64,000 nt of DNA, from positions 3,766,001 through 3,830,000 of the forward strand of contig NZ_CP099399.1 of assembly GCF_024721175.1 (NCBI RefSeq), in the 5' to 3' direction. The translations under genes were made by a program, and so were the position numbers. This DNA is from Rhizobium sp. Pop5 (GTDB lineage Bacteria; Pseudomonadota; Alphaproteobacteria; Rhizobiales; Rhizobiaceae). The first letter of the stretch is position 1; every line of letters begins with the position of its first letter. The notes beneath the pieces are model-generated. The model worked only from the letters and a program-made list of their open reading frames with translations. It had not been told where the DNA came from and made no database searches. Below are positions 1 through 8,695 of this stretch, one piece after another.

Positions 1-495
1 CAGGCCTTTTCCATCCTGTTCGATTATTTCGCGCCGCGCCTGAAGGCCTGGCTGCTGCGCCAGAAAATGACGAACGCCGAGGCCGAGGAACTGGTACAGG
101 AGATCATGATCGTGCTTTGGCACAAGGCCGCTCTCTACGATGCCACGCGATCTTCGCTTTCGACCTGGCTTTTCCGCATCGCCCGCAACCGCCGGATCGA
201 CCTGCAGCGCCGCACCAACACCCACACCTTCGACGAAACCGACCCGGCCCTGCAACCGCCGGCCGAGATCGGCGCGGATGAAATGATCGCCAACGACGAC
301 CGGGACGCCAAGATACGCGCTGCCGTCGGCCAGCTGCCGGAAGAACAGCGCGACATGCTCCGCGCCGCCTTCTTCCTCGGTCAATCGCATTCGGAGATCG
401 CCGAGGCGACCGGGCTGCCGCTCGGCACGGTGAAATCGCGCATCCGGCTTGCCTTCGGCAAACTCCGGAAAGTGCTGGAGCAGGAGATCGCCTAA
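1..495 (+). CDS. ECF-type RNA polymerase sigma factor (5' end outside window)
   Basis: The frame is open from the first base, so the gene begins before the window; 164 residues are visible. Sigma region 2 is seen as AEELVQEIMIVLWHKAALYD followed by LSTWLFRIARNRRIDLQRR. Region 4 near the C-terminus has the helix-turn-helix SHSEIAEATGLPLGTVKSR. It would direct RNA polymerase to an alternative promoter set. The sequence resembles the RpoE/ECF11-like group, whose members are usually followed by a ChrR anti-sigma gene, but no such gene follows here. The TAA stop is the first three bases of an intergenic repeat. The regulon cannot be told from the sequence. Confidence 0.9.
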   Translation, partial: QAFSILFDYFAPRLKAWLLRQKMTNAEAEELVQEIMIVLWHKAALYDATRSSLSTWLFRIARNRRIDLQRRTNTHTFDETDPALQPPAEIGADEMIANDDRDAKIRAAVGQLPEEQRDMLRAAFFLGQSHSEIAEATGLPLGTVKSRIRLAFGKLRKVLEQEIA

Positions 496-575
496 AGCAC
501 GCCGCCCAAAACTGTGCAGCGGTTTTTGGAAAACGACATGCGCAAAACCAGGGATCTAGAGCGCAGCGCGCTTTA
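493..575. repeat. Rhizobial intergenic repeat type A, copy 1
   Basis: This 83-bp segment starts TAAAGCACG and ends GCGCTTTA, so its ends are inverted repeats. The internal parts (AAAACTGTGCAGCGG, GACATGCGCAAAACCAG) recur at about 44999-45104 and 60482-60540. It fills the whole space between the convergent sigma-factor and YkvA genes. The terminal TAA on each strand is the stop codon of the adjacent gene. Confidence 0.75.
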
Positions 576-965
576 GATCGTTCTCATCGTCTCTTCCGGC
601 CCATCGGCGAGAACCCGGTCAGCCGCCTCATAGTGGATCGGCCGAATATGGCCGCGCACCATGGCGAAGGCGGCCGAGAGCACGGCAATGTCGTCGGAAA
701 AACCGATGACGGCGAAAACGTCGGGGATCATGTCGATCGGCATGACGAAATAGGCGAGCGCCGCGAGCAGCACACCACGTACCTTGGTCGGCGTCAGCGG
801 ATCGAGCGCACAGTAGAAACCAGCGACAACATCACGGGAAAACGGAATCTGCCGTACAGCCCGCCGGAAGGTCGGCCAGAATTTCTGCCGCACGGTCTTT
901 TCCCGGCGGCTCTGTGTGTCCTCGTCGCCCGGCAACAGGATTTCCCCGAATTTGACGTCGTCCAT
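573..965 (-). CDS. YkvA/DUF1232 family membrane protein
   Basis: A 130-residue protein with the DUF1232 core: LAALAYFVMPIDMIPDV followed by GFSDDIAVLSAAFAMVRGHI. The family is small, with one or two hydrophobic helices, and has no firmly established function. I start it at MDDVKFGEI because AAGGATAG lies just upstream; the frame stays open 23 codons further to a start that would overlap the phhB end. Its stop is supplied by the intergenic repeat. It probably lies downstream of phhB in one transcript, with a gap of about 65 bp. Confidence 0.85.
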   Translation of the reverse strand: MDDVKFGEILLPGDEDTQSRREKTVRQKFWPTFRRAVRQIPFSRDVVAGFYCALDPLTPTKVRGVLLAALAYFVMPIDMIPDVFAVIGFSDDIAVLSAAFAMVRGHIRPIHYEAADRVLADGPEETMRTI

Positions 966-1030
966 CCCTCTATCCTTTCGTCCATGCGAACATATGGTGA
1001 TGGCGTCTCGGCTTTCAATCGGCCCCGCTT

Positions 1031-1336
1031 TCAAGCGGCGCGTCGCGCCGCCGCCTTTTCCATCGCCCTGGCGAGCTTGAAATCCAGCTCCGTCAGTCCG
1101 CCGGCATCATGCGTGTTCAGCGTCACCTCCACCTTGGAATAGACATTGAACCATTCGGGATGGTGGTTGAGCTTTTCAGCCGTAATCGCTGCTTCCGTCA
1201 TGAAGCCGAAAGCCTCGATGAAATTGGAAAACTTGAAGGTCTTCGATATCGCGGAGGCTCCATCGTTGAGCGTCCAGCCCGCAAGTTTGGTCAGTTCAGC
1301 CTCGGCCGCTGCCCGTTCCAGTCTTTCCCATTTCAT
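1031..1336 (-). CDS. phhB: 4a-hydroxytetrahydrobiopterin dehydratase (pterin-4a-carbinolamine dehydratase)
   Basis: 101 residues, the normal length for PCD/DCoH. It dehydrates the 4a-carbinolamine form of tetrahydropterin left by aromatic amino-acid hydroxylases. The active-site signature is present: [13 protein letters not shown] at about residues 57-69 (H58, H59, W62) and then [17 protein letters not shown] with H76 and D77. No phenylalanine hydroxylase is visible nearby, so its physiological partner is not shown here. Confidence 0.92.
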   Translation of the reverse strand: MKWERLERAAAEAELTKLAGWTLNDGASAISKTFKFSNFIEAFGFMTEAAITAEKLNHHPEWFNVYSKVEVTLNTHDAGGLTELDFKLARAMEKAAARRAA

Positions 1337-1371
1337 GCCATGTTCCTCCTATCTATCCGACGGATCTACCG

Positions 1372-1872
1372 ATGAAACGCATCAGCATCCTGTTCGTTTG
1401 CATGGGCAATATATGCCGTTCTCCGCTCGCGGAAGGAATTTTTGGCCATCTCGTCGCGCAGGCGAGCCTTGCCGGCCATTTTACGATCGATTCCGCCGGC
1501 ACCGGCGGCTGGCATGAAGGCGATCCGCCCGACCAGCGTTCGATCGCCGTCGCCAAAAGTCATGGCGTCGATATATCCGGGCAGCGTGCCCGCCGCATCC
1601 GTCCGACGGATTTCAAGGATTTTGATCTGATACTGGCGATGGACCGCGCCAACGTGGCGGCGCTTGGCAGCATCGCGCCGCCCGAGGCAAATATCCGTCT
1701 CTTCGGCGATACCGCCCTTGGAACCGGAGAAGATATCCCCGATCCCTATTACGGCGGCCAAGACGGTTTCGAGCTGGTCTATACCAGGCTCTTGACCGGC
1801 TGCAGCAATCTGCTTGAAACGCTGGGCGTCGAGCGCGCTTCGTGCAGTGGAAATACTTCCTCGGTGAGGTAA
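1372..1872 (+). CDS. Low-molecular-weight protein-tyrosine phosphatase
   Basis: 166 residues. The N-terminal P-loop FVCMGNICRSPL carries the CX5R(S) motif (C10 to R16, S17), and the catalytic aspartate lies in DPYYGG (D124). These mark a class II cysteine phosphatase acting on phosphotyrosine proteins or small aryl phosphates in the cytosol. The last 30 codons overlap the 3' end of the oppositely oriented RNA-ligase-like gene by 94 bp, so its C-terminal tail is constrained by, or acquired from, the antisense gene. The target is unknown. Confidence 0.92.
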   Translation: MKRISILFVCMGNICRSPLAEGIFGHLVAQASLAGHFTIDSAGTGGWHEGDPPDQRSIAVAKSHGVDISGQRARRIRPTDFKDFDLILAMDRANVAALGSIAPPEANIRLFGDTALGTGEDIPDPYYGGQDGFELVYTRLLTGCSNLLETLGVERASCSGNTSSVR

Positions 1873-2372
1873 GGCCCACCGCCAACCGATTCGCGCGACG
1901 AGAGCAGCACGAAACGCGGCGCCGTGAAAGTCGCGGTGTGGAAATTGCCGCGTCCTGACAAATATTGCACGACGTCGTCGAGGCGCGAGGATTTGAGCCG
2001 TGCCAGCGTTACATGCGGCATGAATTTGCGAGGATCCGGCGGTAGGCCGATGCGCTGGCAGATGCGCTCGATTTCGGCCTGGAGGGCATACATTTCCGGC
2101 GATTGCGAGACGCCGGCCCAGACCGAATGCGGTTTCTTCGAACCGAAGGAACCGATACCTTCGAGCCGGAACTGGAATTCCGGCCGGTCGATCCGGTCGA
2201 GGCGTTCAACGATTTCATCGGCCGTCCGGCCATCGACATCACCGATGAAGCGCAGGGTGATGTGGTAATTCTCCACATCGATCCATCGTGCTCCGGGGAG
2301 GCCACCGCGCAGCAATGAAAGGCTCATTGCCGCATTGCGCGGAATTTCGAGGGCGGTAAACAGTCTCGGCAT
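1779..2372 (-). CDS. thpR: RNA 2',3'-cyclic phosphodiesterase (2'-5' RNA ligase superfamily)
   Basis: 197 residues of the 2H phosphoesterase fold. Both HxT motifs are visible: HITLRFIGD (H37) and HVTLARLK (H120). The family hydrolyses or ligates 2',5'- or 2',3'-cyclic RNA ends. I start at MPRLFTALEIP; an upstream ATG would add 15 residues that do not look like the family. The tail after FVLLSSRESVGGGPY runs into the antisense phosphatase gene. Confidence 0.88.
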   Translation of the reverse strand: MPRLFTALEIPRNAAMSLSLLRGGLPGARWIDVENYHITLRFIGDVDGRTADEIVERLDRIDRPEFQFRLEGIGSFGSKKPHSVWAGVSQSPEMYALQAEIERICQRIGLPPDPRKFMPHVTLARLKSSRLDDVVQYLSGRGNFHTATFTAPRFVLLSSRESVGGGPYLTEEVFPLHEARSTPSVSSRLLQPVKSLV

Positions 2373-2440
2373 AACGAGCACTCCCCGAATCTTTTGCAGG
2401 TGCTCACACGGAATCACGCAATCAACGACCGCGCAAGCCC

Positions 2441-3085
2441 CTATTTCTTCACAGTAGAAATCGTCCCGATGAAATTTGTGACATCGGCTTCGATCTTCCC
2501 GACCATGACTTCGACGCCTCTAGCGTTCGGATGCATTCCGTCCTCGAGTTTTAGCCCCGCATCCAGCGCCACACCGTCGAGGAAGAAGGCATAGAGCGGG
2601 ACCCCATGTTTTTCCGAAAGTTCCCGGTAGATCGGATTGAAACGCGCAGCATAGTCCGCCCCCATGTTCGGCGGCGCCATCATGCCGACGAGCAGCACGG
2701 CAACCCCTCGTTCCTTTAGCCGAGTAATCATCTGGTCGAGATTCTTTTCGCTCTCTTCGGGAGGGATGCCGCGCAATGCATCGTTGGCGCCGAGTTCCAG
2801 GATAACGCCATCAGTGCCGTCGGGAACAGACCAATCGATGCGGGCAAGGCCTCCTGTCGTCGTGTCGCCCGAAACACCGGCATTGGCGATCGCGACGTCA
2901 AGCCCCTTCGCCTTCAGGGCCGCCTGCAACTTTTCCGGAAAGCCGTCGCCGGGCGGCAGCTGATAGCCCGCCATCAGGCTGTCCCCAAATCCGACCAGAT
3001 TGATCGTCCGTGCATTCGCTCCAGCCGCAAGTATCAGCGAGACGGCAATGACGGTGAATTGAAGGGCGGCAACTTTAAATCTCAT
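2441..3085 (-). CDS. Secreted GDSL esterase (arylesterase / TesA-like SGNH hydrolase)
   Basis: 214 residues from the chosen ATG. The N-terminus (about residues 1-25) is a signal peptide ending ANA, so the enzyme is exported to the periplasm. SGNH blocks are clear: GFGDSLMAG (Ser36), GVSGDTT, GANDALRG (Asn101) and DGMHPNARG (Asp182, His185). Enzymes of this group cleave aryl and acyl esters or thioesters. An alternative start 11 codons upstream would lie before the signal peptide and is less likely. It is divergent from, and shares a short promoter region with, the ABC exporter genes; the same TesA-YbbAP arrangement occurs in E. coli. Confidence 0.9.
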   Translation of the reverse strand: MRFKVAALQFTVIAVSLILAAGANARTINLVGFGDSLMAGYQLPPGDGFPEKLQAALKAKGLDVAIANAGVSGDTTTGGLARIDWSVPDGTDGVILELGANDALRGIPPEESEKNLDQMITRLKERGVAVLLVGMMAPPNMGADYAARFNPIYRELSEKHGVPLYAFFLDGVALDAGLKLEDGMHPNARGVEVMVGKIEADVTNFIGTISTVKK

Positions 3086-3157
3086 CCTGCTTTCCCTAGA
3101 TTGGCGAGGTGCCGTCATGCGGCCATTCCGTTAAGGACTTATATAGGGCGATTTCTG

Positions 3158-3865
3158 TTGGCAAAAACCATCATCGAGTTGAAGGGCGCCGATCTGACCC
3201 TTGGCAGTGCCGCCGCCTCCGTCCATGTGCTGAAGGGTATCGATCTCGACATCGCCGCCGGTGAATCCGTCGGCATCGTCGGCCCTTCCGGTTCGGGCAA
3301 ATCCACGCTGCTGATGGTGCTTGCCGGGCTGGAAAAGCTCGACAGCGGCGAGATCAACATCAACGACACGCCGCTTCACAGCCTCAGCGAGGATCAGGTC
3401 GCCGATTTCCGCGGCCGCAACATCGGCATCGTCTTCCAGTCCTTCCATCTGATCGCCAACATGACGGCGCTGGAAAACGTCGCCGTGCCGCTGGAGCTCG
3501 CCAATGTCCGCAACGCCTTCGATATCGCCCATCGCGAGCTGAATTCCGTCGGCCTCGGCGAGCGACTAAACCACTATCCCGGCCAGCTTTCCGGCGGCGA
3601 GCAGCAGCGCGTGGCGATCGCAAGAGCGCTCGCCCCCTCGCCCGCCCTGCTGATCGCCGACGAGCCCACCGGCAATCTCGATACCGAGACCGGCCGCCAG
3701 ATCGCCGATCTCCTGTTTGCCAAGCAGGCCGAGCGCGGCATGACCCTGCTTCTCGTCACCCATGACATCTCGCTTGCAAACCGCTGCTCGCGCCAGATCA
3801 GTGTCCGCTCCGGCAGGATCGAAGGCGATAGTGCCGCCCGCCACAGCGAGGCGGTTTTCGCATGA
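3158..3865 (+). CDS. ABC transporter ATP-binding protein, YbbA/LolD-like
   Basis: 235 residues from a TTG start preceded by AGGG; the open frame extends further upstream but overlaps the signal-peptide region of the divergent esterase. Walker [13 protein letters not shown]-loop VFQSFHL, signature [15 protein letters not shown], Walker [13 protein letters not shown] and the switch VTHD are all intact. It overlaps the following permease gene by an ATGA junction. It supplies ATP hydrolysis for that FtsX-type permease. Substrate unknown; E. coli YbbAP is also next to tesA. Confidence 0.9.
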   Translation: MAKTIIELKGADLTLGSAAASVHVLKGIDLDIAAGESVGIVGPSGSGKSTLLMVLAGLEKLDSGEININDTPLHSLSEDQVADFRGRNIGIVFQSFHLIANMTALENVAVPLELANVRNAFDIAHRELNSVGLGERLNHYPGQLSGGEQQRVAIARALAPSPALLIADEPTGNLDTETGRQIADLLFAKQAERGMTLLLVTHDISLANRCSRQISVRSGRIEGDSAARHSEAVFA

Positions 3866-6405
3866 GGATCGTCACGCCGCGCGTTTCGCTCGCTTTTCGC
3901 CTGGCGCTTCGCGAGCTGCGCGGCGGCATTCGCGGGTTCTACATCTTCCTTGCCTGCATCGCGCTCGGCACCGGCGCGATCGCCGCCGTCAATTCGGTTT
4001 CTCAGTCGATCACCGACACGATCGCCTCGCAGGGCCAGGAGCTGCTGGCCGGCGACGTTCGCTTCGAGCTCAACAATCGCGAAGCCACGCCGCAGGAAAT
4101 GAGTTTCCTCCAAAGCCTCGGCACCGTCTCGGTTTCGACCGGCCTGCGCTCGATGGCACGCAAGCCTGACGGTTCCGACCAGGCGCTGGTCGAGGTCAAG
4201 GCGGTCGACGACGCCTATCCGCTTTACGGCAAATTCGCAGCCGAGCCGGATTATCCGCTTGCGGCACTGCTTTCAGGCGAAGGCGGCACCTACGGCGCTG
4301 TAGCAGCCCCTCTGCTTCTCGACCGGCTCGGGCTTTCGGTCGGCGACGAGTTGCTGCTCGGCAACGTCAAGCTCAGCATCACTGGCACGGTGAAGACCGA
4401 GCCGGACGCACTGTCGGAAGGCTTCGGTTTTGCGCCGCGTCTGCTCGTCAGCCGCAAGGCGCTCGAAGCCTCGGGACTGATCCAGACGGGAAGTCTGGTC
4501 GAGCATGCCTACAAGATCCGGCTGGAAAACAAGGGCGCGATGTCGGGCATTCAGGCGCGCGCCACCAAGGAATTCCCCTCCGCCGGCTGGGCGATCCGCA
4601 CCAGCGACCGCGCCGCACCCTCGCTCACCGAAAACATCACCCGCTTCTCGCAGTTCCTGACGCTGGTCGGCTTGACCGCGCTGATCGTCGGCGGCGTCGG
4701 CGTCGCCAATGCCGTGCGCGCTTTTCTCGATTCAAAGCGCACCACCATCGCCACCTTCAAATGCCTTGGCGCACCGGCCGCCACCGTCGTCCTGATCTAT
4801 CTCTTCCAGATCGCCATGATTGCGCTCGGCGGCATTGCGATCGGCCTTGTCATCGGCGCCCTGTCGCCAATATTCGCTGCGCAGTTCCTGGCCCAGTTCC
4901 TGCCGGTCTCCACGACGCCGACCCTTTATCCCGGCGCCCTGCTGCTCGCGACACTCTTCGGCGTCCTGACGACGCTTGCCTTCGCCATCCTGCCACTCGG
5001 CCATGCCCGCGAAGTGCCGGCGACGGCGCTCTTCCGCGAGCAGGGCTTCGAGGCCCGCCACCTGCCCTCCTGGCCCTATATCCTGCTCGCCGCCATCTTC
5101 ATGGCGGCCCTTGCCGGCCTTGCCGTCCTCACTGCCTATGACCGCTTCATCGCCGTCGTCTTCGTCGGTGCGATCGTCTTCGCCTTCGTCGTCCTGCGGC
5201 TCGTCGCAGCAGCGATCGCCTGGCTCGCGCGCCGCAGCCCGCGCGTCAACTCGCCGGCGCTCAGGCTTGCGATCGGCAACATCCACCGCCCCGGCGCGCT
5301 GACGCCGTCGGTCGTGCTCTCGCTTGGCCTGGGCCTGGCATTGCTGGTGACGCTGACCCTGATCGACGGAAACCTGCGCCAGCAACTGACCGGCCGCATG
5401 AACGAGGGCGCTCCGAACTTCTTCTTCGTCGATATCCAGAGCGCCGAGGTCGACGCTTTCCGGAGTCTTGTCCAGGCGCAGGCACCGAAGGGCAAGCTGA
5501 TGGAAGTGCCGATGCTGCGCGGCCGGATCATCGCCTTCAACGGAGAGGACGTCGCCAAGAGGAACGTGCCGGCCGCCGGTCGCTGGGTGCTGAACGGCGA
5601 TCGCGGTATCACCTATTCCGATACCTTGCCGGAAAACGCCGCCCTTACCGAGGGCAATTGGTGGGACAAGGATTACAGCGGCGAGCCGCTGGTCTCCTTC
5701 TCCTCGCAGGAGGCGCAGGAACTCGGCCTCAAGATCGGCGATACCGTGACCGTCAACGTGCTCGGCCGCAACATCACAGCCAAGATCGCCAATCTGCGCC
5801 GCGTCGAGTGGGAATCGCTGTCGATCAATTTCGTCATGGTCTTCTCGCCGAACACCTTCCGCGGCGCCCCGCACGCCTGGCTGGCAACGCTGACCGATCC
5901 CTTCTCGACACCGGCGGAGGACGCGGCGATCCTGAAATCCGTCACCAACACCTATCCGACGATCACCAGCGTCCGCGTCAAGGACGCGATCGATATCGTC
6001 AACCAGCTGGTCGCAGAGCTTGCAACGGCGATCCGCGCCGCAGCCTCCGTCGCCCTCGTCGCCTCGATCCTCGTCCTTGCCGGCGCGCTTGCAGCCGGAA
6101 ACCGGGCGCGCACGCATGATGCGGTGGTGCTGAAGACGCTCGGCGCCACCCGCGCCATGCTGATCCGCGCCTTCAGCTACGAATATCTGATCCTCGGACT
6201 TGCAACCGCGATCTTTGCGCTGATGGCCGGCGCCGTTGCCGCCTGGTTCATCGTCGCCCGCATCATGCGCCTGCCCTCCGCCTTCCTGCCCGATGTGGCA
6301 GGGTTGACGCTCGTGACCGCACTCGTGCTCACCGTCGGCATCGGCCTGATCGGCACCTGGCGCATCCTTGGGCAAAAGGCAGCACCTGTCCTGCGCGAGC
6401 TTTGA
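3862..6405 (+). CDS. FtsX-like ABC transporter permease, YbbP type
   Basis: 847 residues. The architecture is an N-terminal transmembrane helix (FYIFLACIALGTGAIAAVNSV), a periplasmic domain, three to four central helices from about residue 260, a second membrane block and periplasmic domain, and a final FtsX domain with IRAAASVALVASILVLAGAL. The duplicated FtsX plan is that of the YbbP/MacB-like superfamily, which moves lipids or exports hydrophobic substrates mechanically. It is translationally coupled to the upstream ATPase and is probably the last gene of the operon. Confidence 0.9.
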   Translation: MRIVTPRVSLAFRLALRELRGGIRGFYIFLACIALGTGAIAAVNSVSQSITDTIASQGQELLAGDVRFELNNREATPQEMSFLQSLGTVSVSTGLRSMARKPDGSDQALVEVKAVDDAYPLYGKFAAEPDYPLAALLSGEGGTYGAVAAPLLLDRLGLSVGDELLLGNVKLSITGTVKTEPDALSEGFGFAPRLLVSRKALEASGLIQTGSLVEHAYKIRLENKGAMSGIQARATKEFPSAGWAIRTSDRAAPSLTENITRFSQFLTLVGLTALIVGGVGVANAVRAFLDSKRTTIATFKCLGAPAATVVLIYLFQIAMIALGGIAIGLVIGALSPIFAAQFLAQFLPVSTTPTLYPGALLLATLFGVLTTLAFAILPLGHAREVPATALFREQGFEARHLPSWPYILLAAIFMAALAGLAVLTAYDRFIAVVFVGAIVFAFVVLRLVAAAIAWLARRSPRVNSPALRLAIGNIHRPGALTPSVVLSLGLGLALLVTLTLIDGNLRQQLTGRMNEGAPNFFFVDIQSAEVDAFRSLVQAQAPKGKLMEVPMLRGRIIAFNGEDVAKRNVPAAGRWVLNGDRGITYSDTLPENAALTEGNWWDKDYSGEPLVSFSSQEAQELGLKIGDTVTVNVLGRNITAKIANLRRVEWESLSINFVMVFSPNTFRGAPHAWLATLTDPFSTPAEDAAILKSVTNTYPTITSVRVKDAIDIVNQLVAELATAIRAAASVALVASILVLAGALAAGNRARTHDAVVLKTLGATRAMLIRAFSYEYLILGLATAIFALMAGAVAAWFIVARIMRLPSAFLPDVAGLTLVTALVLTVGIGLIGTWRILGQKAAPVLREL

Positions 6406-6585
6406 GCCAATAGCACCTCCAAAATGCCTTCACCTTACGGCGATTTAACCGGCCAGGCCTTGGCAAACCCCTTGTTTGCAATCGGCGAAAGCCTCATATT
6501 GTCGGCAGGCATGCTGGAGCTCCGCAGCGGCGCCCGGGTCGAGAACCCGACACCGTACTTCCATCGGAGCTTGTAAGAGGAAACT

Positions 6586-7314
6586 ATGGCTGATCTTCGT
6601 AACTATCAAAGCCGCGCTCAGACCGGCGAGATGATTGATCAAGGCCTGCGCGCATATATGCTCAAGGTCTACAACCTGATGGCGCTGGGTCTGGCGATCA
6701 CCGGTGTAGCCGCATATCTCACATTCAACTTCGCTGTTCAGGACAATCAGCTCACCCAGTTCGGCGAGCTTCTGTTCCGGTCGCAGTTGCGCTGGATCGT
6801 CATGCTTGCGCCCCTTGCGGTCGTCTTCTTCCTGAGCTTCCGCATCAGCCGCATGAGCGTATCCGCCGCCCAGACGACCTTCTGGATCTATGCCGCGCTG
6901 ATGGGCCTGTCGCTCTCGTCGATTTTCCTGGTCTATACCGGTCAGAGTGTCGTCCAGACCTTCTTCGTGACTGCCGCCTCCTTCGGCGCGCTGTCGCTTT
7001 ACGGCTACACGACGAAGCGCGACCTGTCGGGGATGGGTTCGTTCATGATCATGGGTCTGTTCGGCGTGATCATCGCTTCGATCGTCAACATCTTCCTGGC
7101 TTCATCGGCCCTGCACTTCGCGATCTCGGTAGCAGGCGTTCTGATCTTCGCAGCGCTGACCGCCTACGACACGCAGCGGATCAAGGAGCTCTATTATGAA
7201 GCCGATGACGTCGCTATGGCCGGCCGCAAGGCCATCATGGGTGCCCTGACGCTCTATCTCGACTTCATCAACCTCTTCATGTTCCTGCTGCAGTTCATGG
7301 GCAACCGCAGATAA
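6586..7314 (+). CDS. Bax inhibitor-1 (BI-1/YccA) family membrane protein
   Basis: 242 residues with seven hydrophobic segments and the C-terminal family signature: FAALTAYDTQRIKELY followed by GALTLYLDFINLFMFLLQFMG. Members act as pH-sensitive calcium-leak channels or modulators of membrane proteases in bacteria. The start has AAGAGGAAACT just upstream. It appears monocistronic: a 180-bp upstream gap provides a promoter region and a strong terminator follows. Confidence 0.93.
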   Translation: MADLRNYQSRAQTGEMIDQGLRAYMLKVYNLMALGLAITGVAAYLTFNFAVQDNQLTQFGELLFRSQLRWIVMLAPLAVVFFLSFRISRMSVSAAQTTFWIYAALMGLSLSSIFLVYTGQSVVQTFFVTAASFGALSLYGYTTKRDLSGMGSFMIMGLFGVIIASIVNIFLASSALHFAISVAGVLIFAALTAYDTQRIKELYYEADDVAMAGRKAIMGALTLYLDFINLFMFLLQFMGNRR

Positions 7315-7334
7315 GCAGGCACGCTTAAATCGAA

Positions 7335-7360
7335 AAGGCGGCTTCGGCCGCCTTTTTTAT
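7335..7360 (+). terminator. Intrinsic terminator after the BI-1 gene
   Basis: AAGGCGGC-TTCG-GCCGCCTT is a perfect GC-rich stem closed by a UUCG-type tetraloop and followed by a T-run (TTTTTTAT), 20 nt past the BI-1 stop codon. Confidence 0.93.
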
Positions 7361-7378
7361 TGCGCGGATTTCGAAGGA

Positions 7379-7981
7379 ATGGTTTTAGAAAAGCCTTCTC
7401 CTCCCGATGGATCAGCCGCCGAAATGTCCTTCCTCCTGCGCGACGCCACGCAAGCCGATATCCCCGCCATCACCGATATCTATCGTGAATCCGTCCTGAA
7501 CGGCACGTCGAGCTACGAGATCACGCCGCCTTCGGAGGCGGAAATGATGCAGCGTTTTTTAGCGATCGTCGGCCAGCAATATCCCTATATCGCCGCAGCC
7601 GATACTGACGGAACCCTCCTCGGCTACGCCTATGCCTCGCCCTTCCGCACCCGTCCGGCCTATCGCTGGATGGTCGAGGATTCCATCTACCTAGCCCCCG
7701 AAGCACGTGGCAGGGGCATCGGCAAAGCATTGATGGCCGCGCTGATCGACCGCTGCACCGCCCTCGGTTTTCGTCAGATGGTGGCCGTTATCGGCGGCGC
7801 AAGCCCCGCCTCGATCGCGCTTCATCTCAAGGCAGGCTTTGTGGAGGTCGGCCTGATGAAGGGCACAGGCTATAAGCACGGCCGCTGGCTCGACACGATG
7901 CTCATGCAGCGCGCCCTCGGCGAGGGTATGGCGACGGACCCTGATCCGTCAGCCTATCCCGGCACGCTGTTTGCGGGCTGA
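7379..7981 (+). CDS. GNAT family N-acetyltransferase (phosphinothricin acetyltransferase-like)
   Basis: 200 residues from the first ATG; an internal ATG at 7424 (MSFLLRDATQADI) is where family similarity begins and may be the true start, since neither has a convincing ribosome site. The acetyl-CoA loop is APEARGRGIGKALM. The front end (SVLNGTSSYEITPPSEAEM) and YAYASPFRTRPAYRWMVEDS are typical of the PAT/MddA group, which acetylates phosphinothricin, methionine sulfoximine or related amines. Actual substrate not shown. Confidence 0.85.
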   Translation: MVLEKPSPPDGSAAEMSFLLRDATQADIPAITDIYRESVLNGTSSYEITPPSEAEMMQRFLAIVGQQYPYIAAADTDGTLLGYAYASPFRTRPAYRWMVEDSIYLAPEARGRGIGKALMAALIDRCTALGFRQMVAVIGGASPASIALHLKAGFVEVGLMKGTGYKHGRWLDTMLMQRALGEGMATDPDPSAYPGTLFAG

Positions 7982-7987
7982 CAGGAC

Positions 7988-8389
7988 CTATTTGTCCACC
8001 AGCTTGAGAACCTTGTCGAACACCTTGAGGACCTGGTTCAGCTCGTGCCCGCGCTTCAGGATCATGCCGTTGACGTTGATGACGGAATAGGCGCCCTGCT
8101 TGGCCGCGAGTTTCGGGTTCTTCTCGATACGAAAGAGCGGCATCTCGCCGGAGCGCTTGAAGACTGAGAAGACCGCCTTGTCCTTCAGGTGATCGATGGC
8201 ATAGTCGCGCCACTCGCCCTCGCCAACCATGCGGCCGTAGATCCAGAGGATTGCGTCCAGCTCGCGCCGATGGAAGGTCACCGGAACCGGGTCCTTGCGT
8301 TGCTTGTATTCCCTGAGATCGACGACGACTGAGGAACTATTGTCGACGGAGCGGCTTTCGCCGTGTCGCAAATCCGGCTGATCTGTCAT
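7988..8389 (-). CDS. DUF2794 family protein
   Basis: 133 residues from MTDQPDL. The conserved DUF2794 core is obvious: VTFHRRELDAILWIYGRMV, then EWRDYAIDHLKDKAVFSVF and a C-terminal ILKRGHELNQVLKVFDK. The family is restricted to alphaproteobacteria and its function is unknown. The open frame extends 22 codons further upstream to another ATG, but those residues are not family-like. It converges on the acetyltransferase with a gap of only six bases. Confidence 0.88.
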   Translation of the reverse strand: MTDQPDLRHGESRSVDNSSSVVVDLREYKQRKDPVPVTFHRRELDAILWIYGRMVGEGEWRDYAIDHLKDKAVFSVFKRSGEMPLFRIEKNPKLAAKQGAYSVINVNGMILKRGHELNQVLKVFDKVLKLVDK

Positions 8390-8695
8390 CAGTCTCCCAA
8401 GGCCTCCGCTTGTGACAGGAGAGTGACAGTGTGCCCGAGCCGCCATAAATTGCAAGAGCGCCGCCCGTCACATTCGGCCGCACCGCAGCCACGTGTTCAA
8501 TGCGCTGGGGAGGAACGACGCTTTCTCCTCCCGTGCCGCATTTCAGTCAAAACAGCGCCTCATTTGCAGGAGAATTATGCATCCCGGTTTGGCGCCAGCG
8601 CGCCAAAGGGCCCGGCGGAGCGTATCGACCTTAACCCCAGCCCCGAATACGCTCGGCCGGGCCGCCCGGCATTTCATCCGTAACCGGATGAAATC
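8390..8695. other. Intergenic region, no gene seen
   Basis: About 300 bp between two minus-strand genes. Neither strand has a convincing ORF. It should contain the DUF2794 promoter. Its one clear structure is the hairpin at 8671-8694. Confidence 0.6.
8671..8694. repeat. Perfect hairpin after the DUF1223 gene
   Basis: ATTTCATCCG-TAAC-CGGATGAAAT is a perfect 10-bp stem with a 4-nt loop, immediately after the DUF1223 stop codon. No T-run follows on the minus strand, so it is more likely an mRNA 3'-end stabiliser or a Rho-associated structure than a classical terminator. Confidence 0.7.

Noticed and set aside
4732..6375. 547-codon minus-strand ORF opposite the FtsX-type permease
   Set aside because: Antisense shadow with repetitive DDG/GRR composition.
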